This document shows, in pieces, positions 1 through 13,490 of a stretch of 64,000 nt of DNA. The notes below the pieces were generated by a model, which did no database searches, was not told the DNA's origin, and saw nothing but the letters and a program-made list of their open reading frames with translations. The stretch is from Saccoglossus kowalevskii (lineage: Eukaryota > Hemichordata > Enteropneusta > Harrimaniidae): contig NW_003107090.1 in the NCBI RefSeq assembly GCF_000003605.2, positions 187,816 through 251,815 on the forward strand, read 5' to 3'. A program made the translations under genes and the position numbers. The number at the start of each line of letters is the position of its first letter. Positions within the stretch are counted from its first letter, which is position 1.

Positions 1-583
1 TTAATGATCCGTATCCGACGACTGAACACCCGGGATGTGGGCTTGTAGGCGCCGCTCGTTCAGGAAACATTTAAGAAGGATTATGTGGAAAGGGAACTAT
101 TCATGTTGTGTTGATTGACAGCTTTGGACTCGATATCCCGGAATAGACAATATTATAGGCATATGTTGGCACAATCAGATATAGCTATTCCCATGGTTAC
201 ACGGTTTTTAACTTGCGGAAATTGTAGAATTCTCACTAATTTATTTACAGAAAAAAAAAATATGTGCCTTGGATACATATTCAATAAATAAAGTGCAATC
301 ATATTCCCGTCTCAATATGTGTCCATCTTTCATCATCGTGAAAGTTTCGGGATTTAATAAAGAGTTTGTATTTCTATAAACACGACCAAGTTTCGAATCT
401 ACCAGTTAATGAGTTGATACCGTGTCTCGATGTACCGAAGAAATGTGAACATTTCAATTAGACAAAAGACTAAGTAATTAAATCTACTCTCTCGATAGAT
501 CTATATCACAATATTAAGTCTTTGCAAGTTGTGTTTGTTTAAATATATGGAAGTAAATCGCGATTTTTTTTTTCAAGCACAAA

Positions 584-712
584 GATCACGACGACGCATC
601 GTGTTATCGGTCGATATGGGTCCCATGCGATGAGTACGACGCGTGTAAAATACATTGTTTGTTAAATACACACGAAATTAGAGCGCGCTGTGCAACGACT
701 GTTCTGCTTGAC
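584..712 (+). mobile_element. Degenerate copy of the TTAA MITE
   Basis: The interior (TCGATATGGG, then ACGCGTGTAAAATACATTG, then a GCGCGCTG-like end) matches the intact copies. The outer TIRs are eroded and no TTAA is clear. It lies next to the copy at 753-885. Confidence 0.6.
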
Positions 713-752
713 ACTATATCAAAGTAATAAACAGTTAGTTTGCTCGACTGCT

Positions 753-885
753 TTAAAGGGCGGCAGTCGTCGCGCCGCGTCCTGTTCGATATGGGACTCA
801 TAACGACGTATACAACGCGTGTAAAATACATTGTTTATTTACATGAAATTTGAACACGCGCTGCGCGACGACCACCGCACTTTAA
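753..885 (+). mobile_element. TTAA-flanked MITE, copy 1 (133 bp)
   Basis: The element begins TTAAAGGGCGGCAGTCGTCG and ends CGACGACCACCGCACTTTAA, so it has near-perfect terminal inverted repeats inside TTAA target duplications. It has no coding capacity. A TTAA target fits piggyBac or Kolobok; AGGG termini lean to Kolobok. It sits in the T-box gene's intron. Confidence 0.85.
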
Positions 886-3800
886 CTCCACCCGCTATAG
901 TATAGTATATAGTAAAATCATAACGCATCAGTTTTTAACTAACTATCTCAAACCAAATGATTTTTCCAATAAAATATGCCCTAGTTCATCGTTATAACCC
1001 TTTTGTTTATCCTCAACCTAGAGAAATATTCACTCCGCATGTCATGCTCTGATACACAGACAACAACAGCGAATGAATACGTATTCTACTACCCGTGACA
1101 GGTGCACTCCAAACAACTGATACCATTTGTGTACAGTTATCCACCATCTAAACACTCCCAGACTTACGCCTCAGTAACTAAATTTTACCTTCCCTGGACT
1201 CCATTGTGACACAAATTGTTCAACTACACTGTCTATTTTACGAAAGCAAACGGGAACCTAGGCGAGAACGGAATTTATAATTTACATTCAGTATTTAGAA
1301 AACAACGCTCCGACAGAATATTGATTGTCCGTAATATACAACATGTGTTCATGTTTGTTGTATATTTACATGCCTGTATATTTCAGATTTAATTATTCAA
1401 AATATGCTAATGATCACACCGGGTGCGTGCATGTATTTTGCTGCCACATATTTATAAAATTAACCATGATAAATTACAATCTACGCTTGATTATCAATTC
1501 TGTCTTCCTTTCTTTTTTGGATTAGCATTATTAGATTCTATGTCAGTATTGATACACAAACACAAGAATCCATGGCACTCCACGTATTCAGAGATTGTGC
1601 CTATTTCAATGTACTTTTATTGAAGATCAATATTATTTTATTTTAGTTTGTCCAATAGTTTTAGAGAAACATTTATTTATAGATATTATAACATCACATT
1701 AAATAAGAGGAGATTTATTTAAGTACTTCAAATGGATAATTCTTGGTTAATATGTGCTTTATAGACCCTAACAACATCCACATGCACCCTTACAACGAGA
1801 AAATGAGATGAATTGATTCCACGTGAAATAAACTACAAAACATTTGTTTTTTCAAAAAATGAAAAATTGCAGTCTTTCAAGTCAGCTACTCTTTTTTTAA
1901 TGATCAAGATCAATGCCCTTTCGTCATTTTTCATAAAGTAATCTACAAAGTCGTCTGCTCTCTCATCAAAACACAACAGGGAAGGAGTGCAACTTTTGCT
2001 CAGAAAAAAAACTGAGTCGACAGCATGGCCGGTTATTTATCAGATGGTTGCTAACGGTGATGGTTGCTAATGGCGATGTAAATGCTGGGTATAAATCAAT
2101 AAATAAGCATTCTGCCCTTTTATCAAATGGAGGCCATCTTTAAAATATGATGTTATCGGATCTTTTTCCTTTCCACCATCCTGCCAACAACTTTAAATAT
2201 ATTTATGTCTATACAACGTCGGTGAGAAAAGCACAGTGAGATAGCACAGTGATATAGGATAGTGATTTATAGCTTTCGGAGTACACTAAATAACTGTGTA
2301 TAAGATAGAGTTTGCACCTGCCCCCATATAGCGACGATAGTGATAGAATTGACAATATGATGTACAGCTAAGTTTTTTTAAACTCCAACCCAACATCGAA
2401 TGAAGCGGGAGAGAAATTGCTAAAATGAGTAGGCGGTGTCCAAAGTTAACGAAGTCGAATGAATGTTAACAAAATTATGTTTGGGAATAAATATTGTATT
2501 TAGTGAGGTGAACCTGTCGACAGTAACGCCGAGTAGGAGAAATATGTATTCAATAGTCGTATGAATAAAGACGCGATGCTTGCCTGTTAAAGTGAAGATT
2601 TACACAAATTCTGAAAATATGTTCCACGTGTCAAATACGTGTTGAAAGGAATACATTTGCGGGATTTTTAGAGTGAGTTTTAACACCTTGGTCGGTCGAC
2701 TTGTTAGCTATCGCTCTTTTCCGCAATCCATGGACGGCAAAACTGACAATTGCAGTGCTAAAACCACTTTCCGTGGGTAAAATGACACAACTTTTAACTT
2801 AGTCCACTTCATTACAATGTTAGAAGAAACAGGCGTTCTATTGGGAATTGACGCGAAGCATTGATGTGCAACCAAAATATGCTAATATTTAATAGATAAT
2901 TAATATGATATTGCCTCAATTTATTCTGGTCGGAAAAACGGCATACTATTATTCATTTATGTTATAATAAAAGAAATTAAAACCATGGCGGTTTTTAGCA
3001 CAAATGACATGGATACTACTAAAATAAAATTTAGTGTGCTGTGATATGAATTATGTATTTCATCCCTGTACCCTCCCACGCCCAATTACGTGTGGTGTGC
3101 TTCTAGTATAGAGGGGACACATGTTGGTGTAGTAGGACGCATTGACGCTCTCTCCTTGTTGTAATTCTTAAAACAAACTAGTTGCCCTGACTTCGGTGCA
3201 TATCACAAGAAAATAAAATGTCAATGTTTTTTATTTATATATAAAACAGTGATGCACAAGCGCTCAGGGCGACAAATTTTAAAATATAAATGACATTGTC
3301 TGTGCAAGACTGTCGGAGTTGCAGCGTTGTCAATTGGAAAGACAACGACCGCCGGTTATAAAGTAGAGGTAACTAGATGTTTATAAAGCGTGGTGCAATA
3401 TCCAAAAAGGATTGTATTAACCAATACTTAAAAAAAAGATTTCACTTTGTCACTGAATATAACTAAGATCCGTCGTACAGATGAACGAATGTTTGTTTTT
3501 TAAGTCCCTTACATATAGCGTGGTAAAAGCGCTAACTTAAACTCAAAATGTATGTAAATATATTTAGAATTACAGCAATTTGGGCTCGCATCAGATAAAT
3601 CATTGCCGTATCCTTTACCCACGGGCGATCGGAGAAGTAGAAAGAGTATAACATTACGTGCGCGATGGCTGTTTAGGTAATATAAATTTGGTACAAGTAT
3701 TCGGTGGTAGAACTGTTCAAATTCAAATTCTTCGTGTTGGCAGTTTCGGATTGGGATAAAATGAAACGTATGCGATTCAACAGTTTTCGGTGATTTGGCA

Positions 3801-5061
3801 GTCAATATTGTAGAACCAGGCGGAGACATTTCATAACGGTTTGTGTCAAGTGTTCAATCTAGCGACTAACTTAAAATTCTTTCGTTTTCAGAATAAATAC
3901 AACCGAGGGAAACACGAATTATAGGAGATTAAAAATAGTGCTGAGAATTTTGTATAAGCTATAGATGAACCAGCTCAAAGGAGTTCAGATGACGCGACGG
4001 GTCAATGTGCAACACACGAATAACACAAAAATAAGCGTGTTTTTTTTTTTTAACCCGAAACCAATATTCTTTATATACCACACACATCACACAGGCCGTT
4101 GGTAGGTAATATACTCAGCTCAGATGCGACGTTCTTTTACTGAGATTCAAAAAGTTAATTCGATTTCCCATATACAGTATAGCTTTCCCTGAAAAGTTAT
4201 GCGAGCAGTCGCGGCCGCTGTGCGAGTCAATATCATTTCCTGATTTGACATAGTGCACACAGAGTCATTAAAAAGATTACTCTAGGCAGATTTGTTAAAG
4301 AGAGTTTTAGTTCATTCGAATGTTGGCGGTGATTATATAGTATTTTCTTCTTCCTACATTTGGCATCCTGTATTGCTACAATTTGTTTATTTAGTAACCG
4401 ATGCAACAGTGTTTACACAACACAGTTAATTAGATAATTTCAGCGTGATTGTTTTGCCAACATTTTACGAACCACCCATTGATATTTGTAAAATTGAAAA
4501 TTCAGCGAACTGGCCGCCCTAGTGGAAGGAGCTTTATAGAGTTGTTTGCACAATCAAAACTTGATACTATGAATAATTGGAGATTGACGAGCTTGCAAGC
4601 CGTTTCACTTTCCTGTATTTGTAAACGGCTCTGATAACCACTACAAGAGAGTTTCCTGCTTCAATTTGTACACTTTTTTCCGATTCAAATTGTTCGAAGG
4701 AAGCTCTGACGTTTTTATTAGAATGTATTGCATCACGTTCGTGTGCTAATAACCGGAGTGTAAACAGATCAAGGCATTTAGGATGAATACGGACCTTGAA
4801 GACAGCCGTAGGCGGCCATCTCCGTCTAATGTCAGTTGTATTGTTTTATCCTAACGTATACTCCGTTAACGAGAACGTTTAGAAAATTCTCATTTTTTTC
4901 CCGAAATTTAAGATCGTTATTTTTTTCAATACATAATGTTTCAACCGTTATACACCGTGGTACATAGCGGTTATAGCATAGAATATTACAGCTTGTTAAT
5001 TATTTTGTTATTATGTGTATTCTGTCTTATATCACACACTTATAGTAGAATTGCAACTTAC

Positions 5062-5329
5062 GTGTCCGTGTTGATCAAGGTTATTGTTGGTAAGTTTCAT
5101 TTTATGAAAGCTGACAACTTGTTTCATCCACACGGCTCCCGTAGCCGGCGAGTCGGGATGGATGTACAGTCTTCCGGGCATATGTGGTTCGGCCTTACCG
5201 GTTACTACCCACTCCGAATTGTGATATTTGTATCTGGTGTCGTCTACTGGCACGATGTCCATCAGCATGATGTACTTGGCGTGTGGGTCTAGACCCGTGA
5301 CACTTGCACGAAACGTTGGAAACATACGT
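5062..5329 (-). CDS. Tbx4/5: Tbx4/5-like coding exon 3, central T-box
   Basis: The acceptor is TCTACCAG before 5329. The exon opens with the base completing R115 and then RMFPTF. The donor is GTAAG after the codon for the last H of LDQHGH. The 268 bases encode residues 115-204 and end in phase 0. The segment holds the DNA-contacting and dimer-face region of the T-box. The next exon should begin with an IILNSMHKYQPR-like sequence. Confidence 0.9.
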
Positions 5330-8300
5330 CTGGTAGAATGAAATAAAGTAAAGACAAAATATTATAACAGTTATTGTTTTGTTTGTTTAAAAAAAACGGA
5401 TGGGAATACATTGCGTCGGCGTACAGGGATTTACAAATGAAAGAATCTGTCCACTTTTAGTGCAGTATTTGCATGTAATATGTTAGCTTACGGGAGACAT
5501 GTAACATGGTCAACAGTTGTTATTGGTGACGATTGTGTTAGAGACACAAATAAATAAAAAAGAAATACACAAAATACGGGTCAGCAATAGGAGTACGTAT
5601 TTCTCAGCGGCCGCCGTATTTATTTAAAGGGCGGCAGTCGTCGCGCCGCGTCCTGTTCGAAATGGGACTCAAAGCGACGTATACAACGCGGGTAAAATAC
5701 ATTGTTTATTTACATGAAATTCGAACACGCGCTGCGCGACGACCACCGCGCTTTAAAAGCTGTCAATGGACGCAACTTTGGGCGATCGTTTCATTGTTCC
5801 AACCAGGGCGCAGACTACGCCGGTGTAGTTTATTTTGTGTGAACACGGTATCAGTGGACAATATGCCCAAGAAGTACCATGACTTGTACGTAGTGATAAC
5901 AATAGACACTTGTTTCTGACTCGATAAGCCTCTGTGTCTGGTTCGTAGTATAACAAAGATGAGATTTGCGTATCGATTTCATGTCACCAATCTGCGATTT
6001 AGACTCAGCCGGCCAACCCTCCTCAAATCTTTTTATTAATTCATAGGGATTATTTTAATTCCTGTATATTTAGATTAAGTAGATTACTGCATATCGAGTG
6101 CCCACATTTAGCAAATCACAACAGAAAACGTATAAAGCACACGATTGGAAAATTTGGACATATTTGGATGTATTTCATTTATCGCGTAGTGTCGATATAG
6201 TTTCACTTCGTTCATATCTACACGGTGTAATTCTGATTGGCAAGTGGCGCTTTGTATTTTAGTTATTGTTGCATTAACAAGGACGACACTAACGCCATTG
6301 TTATTACTAAATGGTTATTTTTATTGTCACTGTATATTATTCATAAATATTCCCATTTTGCGTCGTAATCGGTTTTAGTTTGTTATGGATGGTTCAGAGT
6401 GAAGGTTCCCGGAAACACGGTTGACGAGTCAGGGGAAAACGAAAAAAAAATTTGAATATATATACGAAATAAGTTTGTTGTTTGTGTTATGTGGGTCGTA
6501 ATTGCATGCAAGTCTTTTTCGCGGAAGACAGTCAGAGTACGCGAATTGCGAACTGCTGCGGACGACGTTAACTCCAAACACACGCTGTAACCATTTCCAG
6601 AAAATTGTCGAAGCCGAATTAATAAAACAATAAGGGTAATCTACAAATCAAATAATCATAAAGATACAGCTAAAATATGACCCCACATCTGTAGAATTAA
6701 AACAAGGCACCCAATGGATTTAGATCCAAATCAATACTTAATATTAATCCCGCTTATTAGTCTTGTTTTTCACGATATTTATGCTAGTTTGTTCACCGCG
6801 TCTTCAAAAGTGGATAAGATCGGTTTAAAACGGACAACTTTAGTGAATAACTTCTAGAATCCTATTTATTTTATAAATGTTGCACTTTTCCAATGGTGAC
6901 AAATTATTTGGGTAATTTTGTGAAAATAGTGGGTGTGTATGTTAGCGAATAAATCTTCGTCCGAGTTCGCGGATTGAATCGACTGCAAGGCTAACATCGC
7001 GCCGAGGACAGTGAGACTGGAGGTTGGCGGCGACGTTCTGCGATTGGAATTAAAGTAACAAGTGGAAGCCGGAGTCGACGACATTTATAAGATTATTCTA
7101 GTGAGTGAAGTGAATAAAAAAGGTAGTAATGACTAATGTGACGGTGTCGCGATGAATAAAACAATGAATAATGTGACGGTGTCGCGATGAGTAGAGTAAT
7201 GACTAATGTGACGGCGTTTCGGTCGGTGAGAAATGACTAATGTGACGGTGTTACGACGAGGAAAATAATGACCAATGTGACGGCGTTACGATGAGCAAAA
7301 TAATGACTAATGTGACGGTGTTATGACGCAAAAAGCAATGGCTAATGTTACGACGCTGCGATGAGCAAAATAATGACTAATGTGACGGTGATACGACGAG
7401 GAAAATAATGACTAATGTGACGGTGTTACGATGAGAAAAGTAATGACTAATGCGACGGCGTTACGATGGGCAAAATAATGACTAACGTTACGGTGTTACG
7501 ACGAAAAAAGCAATGACTAATGTTACGGCGCTGCAATCAGCAGGATAATGACTAATGTGACGGGGATACGACGAGGAAAATAATGACTAATGTGACGGTG
7601 TTACGACGAGAAAAGTAAAGTATTGCAATGACTTATATGACGGCGTCACGATTAGGAAATAACGAATGTACGGAATTGGAGTTATAGTGAGCAAAAAGAA
7701 CTATTGGTGGAGGCGGCGTGGCAAATAACTGAGTACTTAAAATCAGCGAAAATCGGAAACAGGAATGTATAATATGTGGGCCTTGCACCTTTGTTACTGG
7801 AAATTGCACACATGGTCATAAAATTGTGCGAAGGCGATAAAATTTAACAAATACAAAGTACGTTGATAGAGTACGTTTAAAAAAGTCCCGGGGCTGGCAT
7901 TGCATTCGTTAAAAACGTCTAATATATTACTGCAATAATACAGCTTCGTAATGTTCCACTGATCTATCAAGCGCGAAATAATGTTAATTGTTTTTAACGT
8001 CGACGTGTTTTGTTCGCGTTTTTGTTGACATATAAATGATATTAGTATCGGGTGTCCGTATTATGTCATTCAAATAGCGTGTAAGCACGCAATGGTGTGT
8101 AAACGTTCGGGTGCCGAGACATACAAATTGCGAAAAAACATTAATATTAGCGTTATAGCAATGGGCTGAAATTTGAACTGTATTAGAGTTAGCTTCTTGT
8201 CTACAATGACTTTTCTGGAATACATGGAGCTGCCGAATTTCGACTCGATCGTTGAACAACTTCTAAATTGTAGAAATGTTGACGCGATCGGTCGTAGGTA

Positions 8301-9996
8301 AAAAGTGGGACGATTTGAGCCTTTTGGAGACGTCGCTGGACTTTGATAGGTAATTACAGGTGGGCACTAACACAGTTCTTGGTAGCGCACTTGGCGCTGA
8401 GCGGAATTGCTGTCTGCGTGTGTACATCCAGCCTCTACATTACAACTGTCCTTCTACATACTTCAGCGCCCAAACAGTCAGCCAGCCAGCCAGCCAGCCT
8501 GCCTGCCTATATAATCAATATCCGTTTCATTCTGGTTTCATCCATTGTTTGGACCACTTCACGCTACTTGCTAGCATTTCTTCTTTATTGCTGTTCCCAT
8601 TTGTAAACTTTTAGGTAACAATGACACGGGTTAGTGGTCCCCTAAAAGTCCATCTAAATTGCCGGGCATTAGGTTAAGAAGGCAGAGCGTTCCTACGTTC
8701 AATACCCCCTTTGCAATTATTGTTAATTGATCCCGGCACCGTTCGTCCGGGCTTGGTAATCATTCAGTGCTAACTGGCACATGTTCCATACTAAACCATA
8801 TATCTACTCGTAGCGTTCACGTATTTTACTCCACTGCGACGAGGAACACAACATCAGATGCACGGTTTTCTTGTTTTGACAAATGTAAGACCCCCACCAA
8901 ACGAAACCATCGGATATAGCTTCATACATAGTTGCGTTTTACAAGTCATCTCCAGTTAGATTGCTACCATTTACATAGCGTCGCTAAGTCTATAACTCAA
9001 ATTAGTTCAACTACACAGTATGTATTCGCTCGACGAAAAAACACACGGATTGTTTCGTGAATTATGTCATTTTTTCCAGTCGCGTAAGATAATATATAAG
9101 AGATAATATTAAACAATTTCATGATGTATAATGATAATGTTTTAGAATAATTCCCTCCATGTTGTGAAGTGGGCAATAATTGCATGTATATTTTCGCCCA
9201 AATAACATTAATTATCATTAAAAAGATCTTATGCCACACACGTAGAGTCAAAATAAAAGAATAAACGCATTAATAAACAAGATAACTGTTCCGTCGGTTA
9301 TAACACAAACAGTTGTTCCGTCAATAATATTTCCAGCATTATAGTAAAAAACGCTCTGTTAGAACTTACCTGCCAGCTTTCGTTATAATCATTTCAGTGC
9401 CAATTTCGTGGAATTTTGTCCACAACTCCTTTCCTTCCAAGTTTACTTTGATGTCTTTGTTCTGCACTACGGTGTGAGGAATGGTCGGCGGGCCACCGCC
9501 GGATAGCATATGATGTGACTTCAAGTCTCCTGCGCCTGACAACGATGCGAAGTTTTCAAAATGGCTGCGACGATCTGCAAAAGTGTAAGAAGATGGGGAA
9601 AGGTTGGCGTATCGATTCGACGATCCATGTCTGCATGGTGCAGTTGGCTTTAGGTGCGTGCTGGTGTCGATAACGGACAATATGTATAGCACGGGGTTGA
9701 CTTACACAGTGGCCGTTCTTTTCGCGTTGAACCTGTTGCCAAATGCTACATCCAATTCTACAAAGTGGCTGCTAATTCCTTCGAGATGTGATTTTTTAAA
9801 ATATTAAAAAAATTTGCGATAAAAAAATTGTAAAATGTGGAAAATAAGGGTATTTACCTGTAAAAGTCAGATGTTCCGGGGCACACTGCTGCATAGGCGG
9901 CAGACCGTGGTACGCGAATCCCCTTGGTGGGGACACTATACTGTTGATACTGAACGCTCGCGCACGGTGGCTCAGGATGTCGTCACTTTCATACAT
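5062..9996 (-). CDS. Tbx4/5: Tbx4/5-like T-box transcription factor, 5' part (3 coding exons, gene runs off the left edge)
   Basis: The three exons are 9996-9858, 9574-9370 and 5329-5062. They join with matching phases (1, then 2, then 0) and GT-AG borders into 204 residues. Residues 1-88 are a leader with an eh1-like FSINSIV at 15-21. The T-box begins near K89 and contains [18 protein letters not shown], then [39 protein letters not shown] and [13 protein letters not shown]-box proteins bind TCACACCT-type DNA in the nucleus and control development. The pairing of VTGKAEP with MPGRLY and HPDSPATGA is typical of Tbx4/5; Tbx2/3 has VAGKADP and MPKRMY. VPVDD and LDQHGH recall Tbx20, so Tbx20 is the main alternative. 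The rest of the T-box and the C terminus are not in the window: I searched 1-5061 on the minus strand for the expected continuation (ILNSMHKYQPR-like) and found none. Confidence 0.9.
5624..5756 (+). mobile_element. TTAA-flanked MITE, copy 2 (133 bp)
   Basis: It has the same length, TIRs and interior as the copy at 753-885, with only a few differences, so the two are recent relatives. TTAA is present on both sides. It lies in the second T-box-gene intron, about 300 bp upstream of exon 3 in the direction of transcription. Confidence 0.88.
7125..7665 (+). repeat. 35-bp minisatellite in the T-box-gene intron
   Basis: About 15 tandem copies of AATGACTAATGTGACGGTGT plus a variable half (ACGACGAGGAAAAT). 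Successive copies at 7233 and 7268 show the 35-bp period. Units are CpG-rich and diverged by up to about 20 percent. Confidence 0.9.
9370..9574 (-). CDS. Tbx4/5: Tbx4/5-like coding exon 2, start of the T-box
   Basis: The acceptor is CTTTTGCAG just before 9574 and the donor is GTAAGT after 9370. The exon encodes residues 47 to 114 plus two bases of R115. It ends in TEMIITKAG, the invariant start of the T-box fold. The junction inside the arginine before RMFP is consistent with the intron position in other T-box genes. Confidence 0.88.
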
Positions 9997-9998
9997 GA
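9858..9998 (-). CDS. Tbx4/5: Tbx4/5-like coding exon 1 (start codon at 9996-9994)
   Basis: This exon codes for 46 residues plus one base, beginning [21 protein letters not shown]. The donor is GTAAAT immediately after 9858. Two bases upstream of the ATG a pyrimidine-rich tract ends in CAG (plus-strand CTG at 9999-10001). This looks like a splice acceptor, so a non-coding 5' exon probably lies further right. The ATG is the first in the frame after that acceptor. Confidence 0.75.
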
Positions 9999-12699
9999 CT
10001 GTGGGTGTTGGAAAAACTAATACCTCAGTTTATATAGTATCGATAGATTCAACAACAGCAATAGGGCGTCGAGTGGCTTCGGCAATGTGCTTAACGCGAT
10101 AGATCGACACGCGGTGGTGGGACACGACTGTCTAAGTCAGCGCTAGAGAGAAATAAAAAGACCAGTGCGGAGACAACTTCTGATACTCGACTACAATTAA
10201 AGACCTATTATTTTGAGTATTGCTTTGATCGCACCCCGGGCCGGTTTTGTTGTCTGTGTCCACACTTGCCTATTCAATTGAAATAGCGTTGTGCCAATCA
10301 ATGCTTCGAGTGGCGCATCCAACCAGCAAGAGGGCGTCACTTAAAACGCGCTCGTGGAATAAATTAATCATTACGTGGAAAGCATCACGTGGTCTGCGAG
10401 CGAAGGATTATATTAATGTTGAAAGTTGAAATTTAATACTGACTTGAGCGAATATTGGTTTAATGTTGAAGACCATCTTATTCTGTCATGAAAAAAATGT
10501 ATCATTTGTCTTTGTTGACATTTTAACAACATGCAAGTACTGAGACAGATAAGTTAGCAGAAAGTTCGAGTTATTTAATGGAAATGTGGCTTACAGCGTC
10601 ATGGTTGTACGTCAAATGATACATTTAATTTTATTCGTGATTCTGTTAACCAGCGTCAAACACCGTAAACCAAATCTGTTTAAATTTGTAAATCGGTCCA
10701 AATGTTCATTTATTTGGTTTTATATCCGAATGAAATTTGCGCGTAGTCTCAACCACGTCTGCAGAATTGGAAAAGAGGTCCGTTCGATTTAATGCGTTTT
10801 TAATACATATATTACCACTGAACATTTGATATACCTACCCAATATCATACTGTTCTGTTTTACAGAAAGCGATACAAGCAGAATGTGATACAGTCTTTGG
10901 TAGATACAAGCTCTTAATACTAATGAGCATGTTAATAATACTTAATAACACACTTTTCCCCACGCTTCACTCAAAATGTAACCATAATTCATAAAGTACC
11001 GTATTTTATGACATTCATGACAATGACCTTTTCGTAACTGTCGCATAGTTCTTCTCTTTGACGTTGGCTATTCTTTTGTGACCTTACCATTATCGGACGT
11101 GTTCGTATTTCTTCGCATCTTTCAGTAATGCGTTGGTGCGTGGTTGGGGTTGGGTTGCGTGCCCTGTTTTCTGTTTTTTGTTGCACTAGCCTAGAGTTAA
11201 GAAGTCGAGTAATTAGGGCGGTGATTTAGCTGGTGTGATTTTTCACATGTATACATTAATTTAATACGTACTTTCACATATCTGCCTCTTGTTGTTTGTC
11301 ATAATTGTGCACGCATTCAATCCATCAGCGGGTTTTACGTGAGTACGCGTGCATTCTGCTTAACCCCCGAAACATACCCCTCCGGCTCGGCCGTGATAAC
11401 ATCACTGCGCTGCTCATCAAACATTTATGCGGTCCACTAATGTGTAGCAAAGCACAGACAACTCGTTTGAATAATGATACAAAACAGTAGTTTCGTTTTA
11501 ACTAGCTATTGAAAATGGGGCGACTGCCAGTTGCTGCATAGTTGTTGTTATTTTATCTATACTATATCTATATATTGCGTTATCCAAAATGGCACAACAC
11601 GGACAACTTGAACGATTTACGGCAATGCCTGGGTAAAATATTGAGAAAAAAAAAACTCAACTGCAAAAAAGACTAACGATTCCGGCCCACCGTCGCCGAC
11701 ACCAGGGCGCCATTATCAACGGCACGTGGCTACCGTACTCATCTTGGCAGCCAGCCAATCCGATTGTCGTTTAGAGATTTTTAGGGCGACCGGCGCTGTG
11801 GTTTATTACTCAGACGACAATAGAACAAACAAACACAACATACATACATACTAGTACTTGTTTGTTAAAAAAGGTCTCTTATTCGCGTTGTAATCGCCTA
11901 AGATTATGCTTACGTATAGACTGTGCTAGTATTAACAAAACCATGTATTGCTTTAATTCCTTTTCTGCAATGTCGACATTTGTAAACAGAACAGCCGCAG
12001 AATACGCAATTTGTCACGAAGATATCACGATGTCCTGTTACTCGTGGCGAAACTGATACAACAGAGTGACGACAAACCGGAAGGCGGTTGACGTTAATAC
12101 CGGTATACGTGTCATCTTGGGGAAATAGTTAGTGGTATTCAATATCCGCTATACAAAGTAAAGGGGTATCATGTATACAGAACTTGTTGTCTTCATGAAA
12201 ACCTCCGTAATTGAAAGACAAATCAAGTCAAAAAAATATGACTGATTAGAAAAAACATTTGGAGTAAGTTTTTCGGGACATTGGATTGTATTGTATTGTA
12301 CAGGTATTCTGAAATTAAAACATTTATTTTACGTGCGTTACAGAAAATTTCTGTTAAGCCGTAACTAATGATACATAGCCCATACCGTCGATCGATGCTG
12401 GTTTCAAGATACGTGCGAACTGATGTCGGTCGACAGTGAACGACGCGAAAACATGTCTTCATTAGTCTCAAATTAATCCGCCAAAATGTCGGAGTACAAG
12501 TTCTGTGATAAGTTGGAATCTTGCTGTCTGTTCGCGTGCGAAAGTCAACATTCGTGGACAGCGCCGGTCGGTCGATGGATCGGACTCAAATTGGACATGT
12601 TCCATTAGCACTGAGTAACCGCAGCCGACCGCTTATTTCAACGCATACGTTTGGAGCCTGGCAAAAACTTATCTGAGCGGCTACTCTATCGTTAGCGAG
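9999..12699. other. Upstream region of the T-box gene
   Basis: No gene is recognised. A non-coding first exon and promoter of the T-box gene may be here, since the start codon follows an acceptor-like sequence. Confidence 0.5.
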
Positions 12700-13490
12700 A
12701 CAATAAGGGAATATCAGACCGGGCCACAGAATATGAACACCATGAAAAAATATTAGAATGGGAAGCAGGCTGGAGAGAATACCAAACCAAGCAGCAGAAT
12801 GGACACTGAGAGATGATATCAGACCGAACCGCAGACTGGGGGAGAATACCAGACCGAGAAGCAGGCTGAACACAGATTACTAGACCGAACCGCAGACTGG
12901 GGGAAAATACCAGACCGAGCAGCAGACTGAATACTGGGAGATGATATCAGACCGAGCAGAAGACGGAATACTGGGAGTGAATACCAGACCGAGATCCAGA
13001 CTGGACACTGAGAGAGAATACCAGACCGAGCACTGGCAGCAGACTGGATACTGGGAGATGATATCAGACCGAGCAGAAGACGGAATACTGGGAGTGAATA
13101 CCAGACCGAGATCCAGACTGGACACTGAGAGAGAATACCAGACCGAGCACTGGCAGCAGACTGGATACTGGGAGAGAATACCAGACCGAGATCCAGACTG
13201 GATACAGATTACTAGACCGAACCGCAGAATGGATACTTGGGGAGAATACCAGACCGAGCAGTATACTGGATACTGGGAGATAATATCAGACCGGAAAGCA
13301 GACTGGATACTAGGAGAGAATACCAGACCGAGATCCAGAATGTATACTGGGGGAGAATACCAGACCGAGCAGTAGACTGGATACTGGGAGATAATATCAG
13401 ACCGGAAAGCAGACTGGGTATTAGGAGAGAAAATGAGACCGAGCAGCAGACTGGATACTGGGAGAGAAAATCAGACAGGGATAGACGCAA
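12700..13490 (+). repeat. 37-bp minisatellite with a 117-bp higher-order repeat
   Basis: About 20 copies of GAGAATACCAGACCGAG plus a CAGACTGGATACTGG half. Nearly identical blocks begin at 12941 and 13058, a period of 117 bases. Both strands stay open for 80-144 codons, which I attribute to repetition rather than to a gene. Confidence 0.88.

Larger units (their letters stand above)
1..5061 (-). other. Intron of the T-box gene downstream of exon 3
   Basis: No T-box continuation is visible, so this is read as intron. Apart from the MITE copies at 584-885 I see only AT-rich unique sequence. A short minus-strand frame at the very edge (bases 60 to 1, ending in TAA) is not recognisable. Confidence 0.55.
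5330..9369 (-). other. Intron 2 of the T-box gene
   Basis: 4,040 bases between exons 3 and 2, GT-AG on the minus strand. It holds one TTAA MITE (5624-5756) and the 35-bp minisatellite (7125-7665). A GCCAGCCAGCCAGCC tract lies near 8479-8505. No exon is seen between. Confidence 0.8.

Noticed and set aside
1-100. Short minus-strand frame ending QSSDTDH stop at the left edge, considered as the last T-box-gene exon
   Set aside because: The middle of the T-box would have to be encoded between it and 5062, and none is visible. The peptide does not match known T-box C termini.
12941-13375. A 144-codon frame within the 37-bp minisatellite, with further frames on the other strand
   Set aside because: Frames arise from repetition of a stop-free unit on both strands; there is no domain, splice context or composition suggesting a gene.
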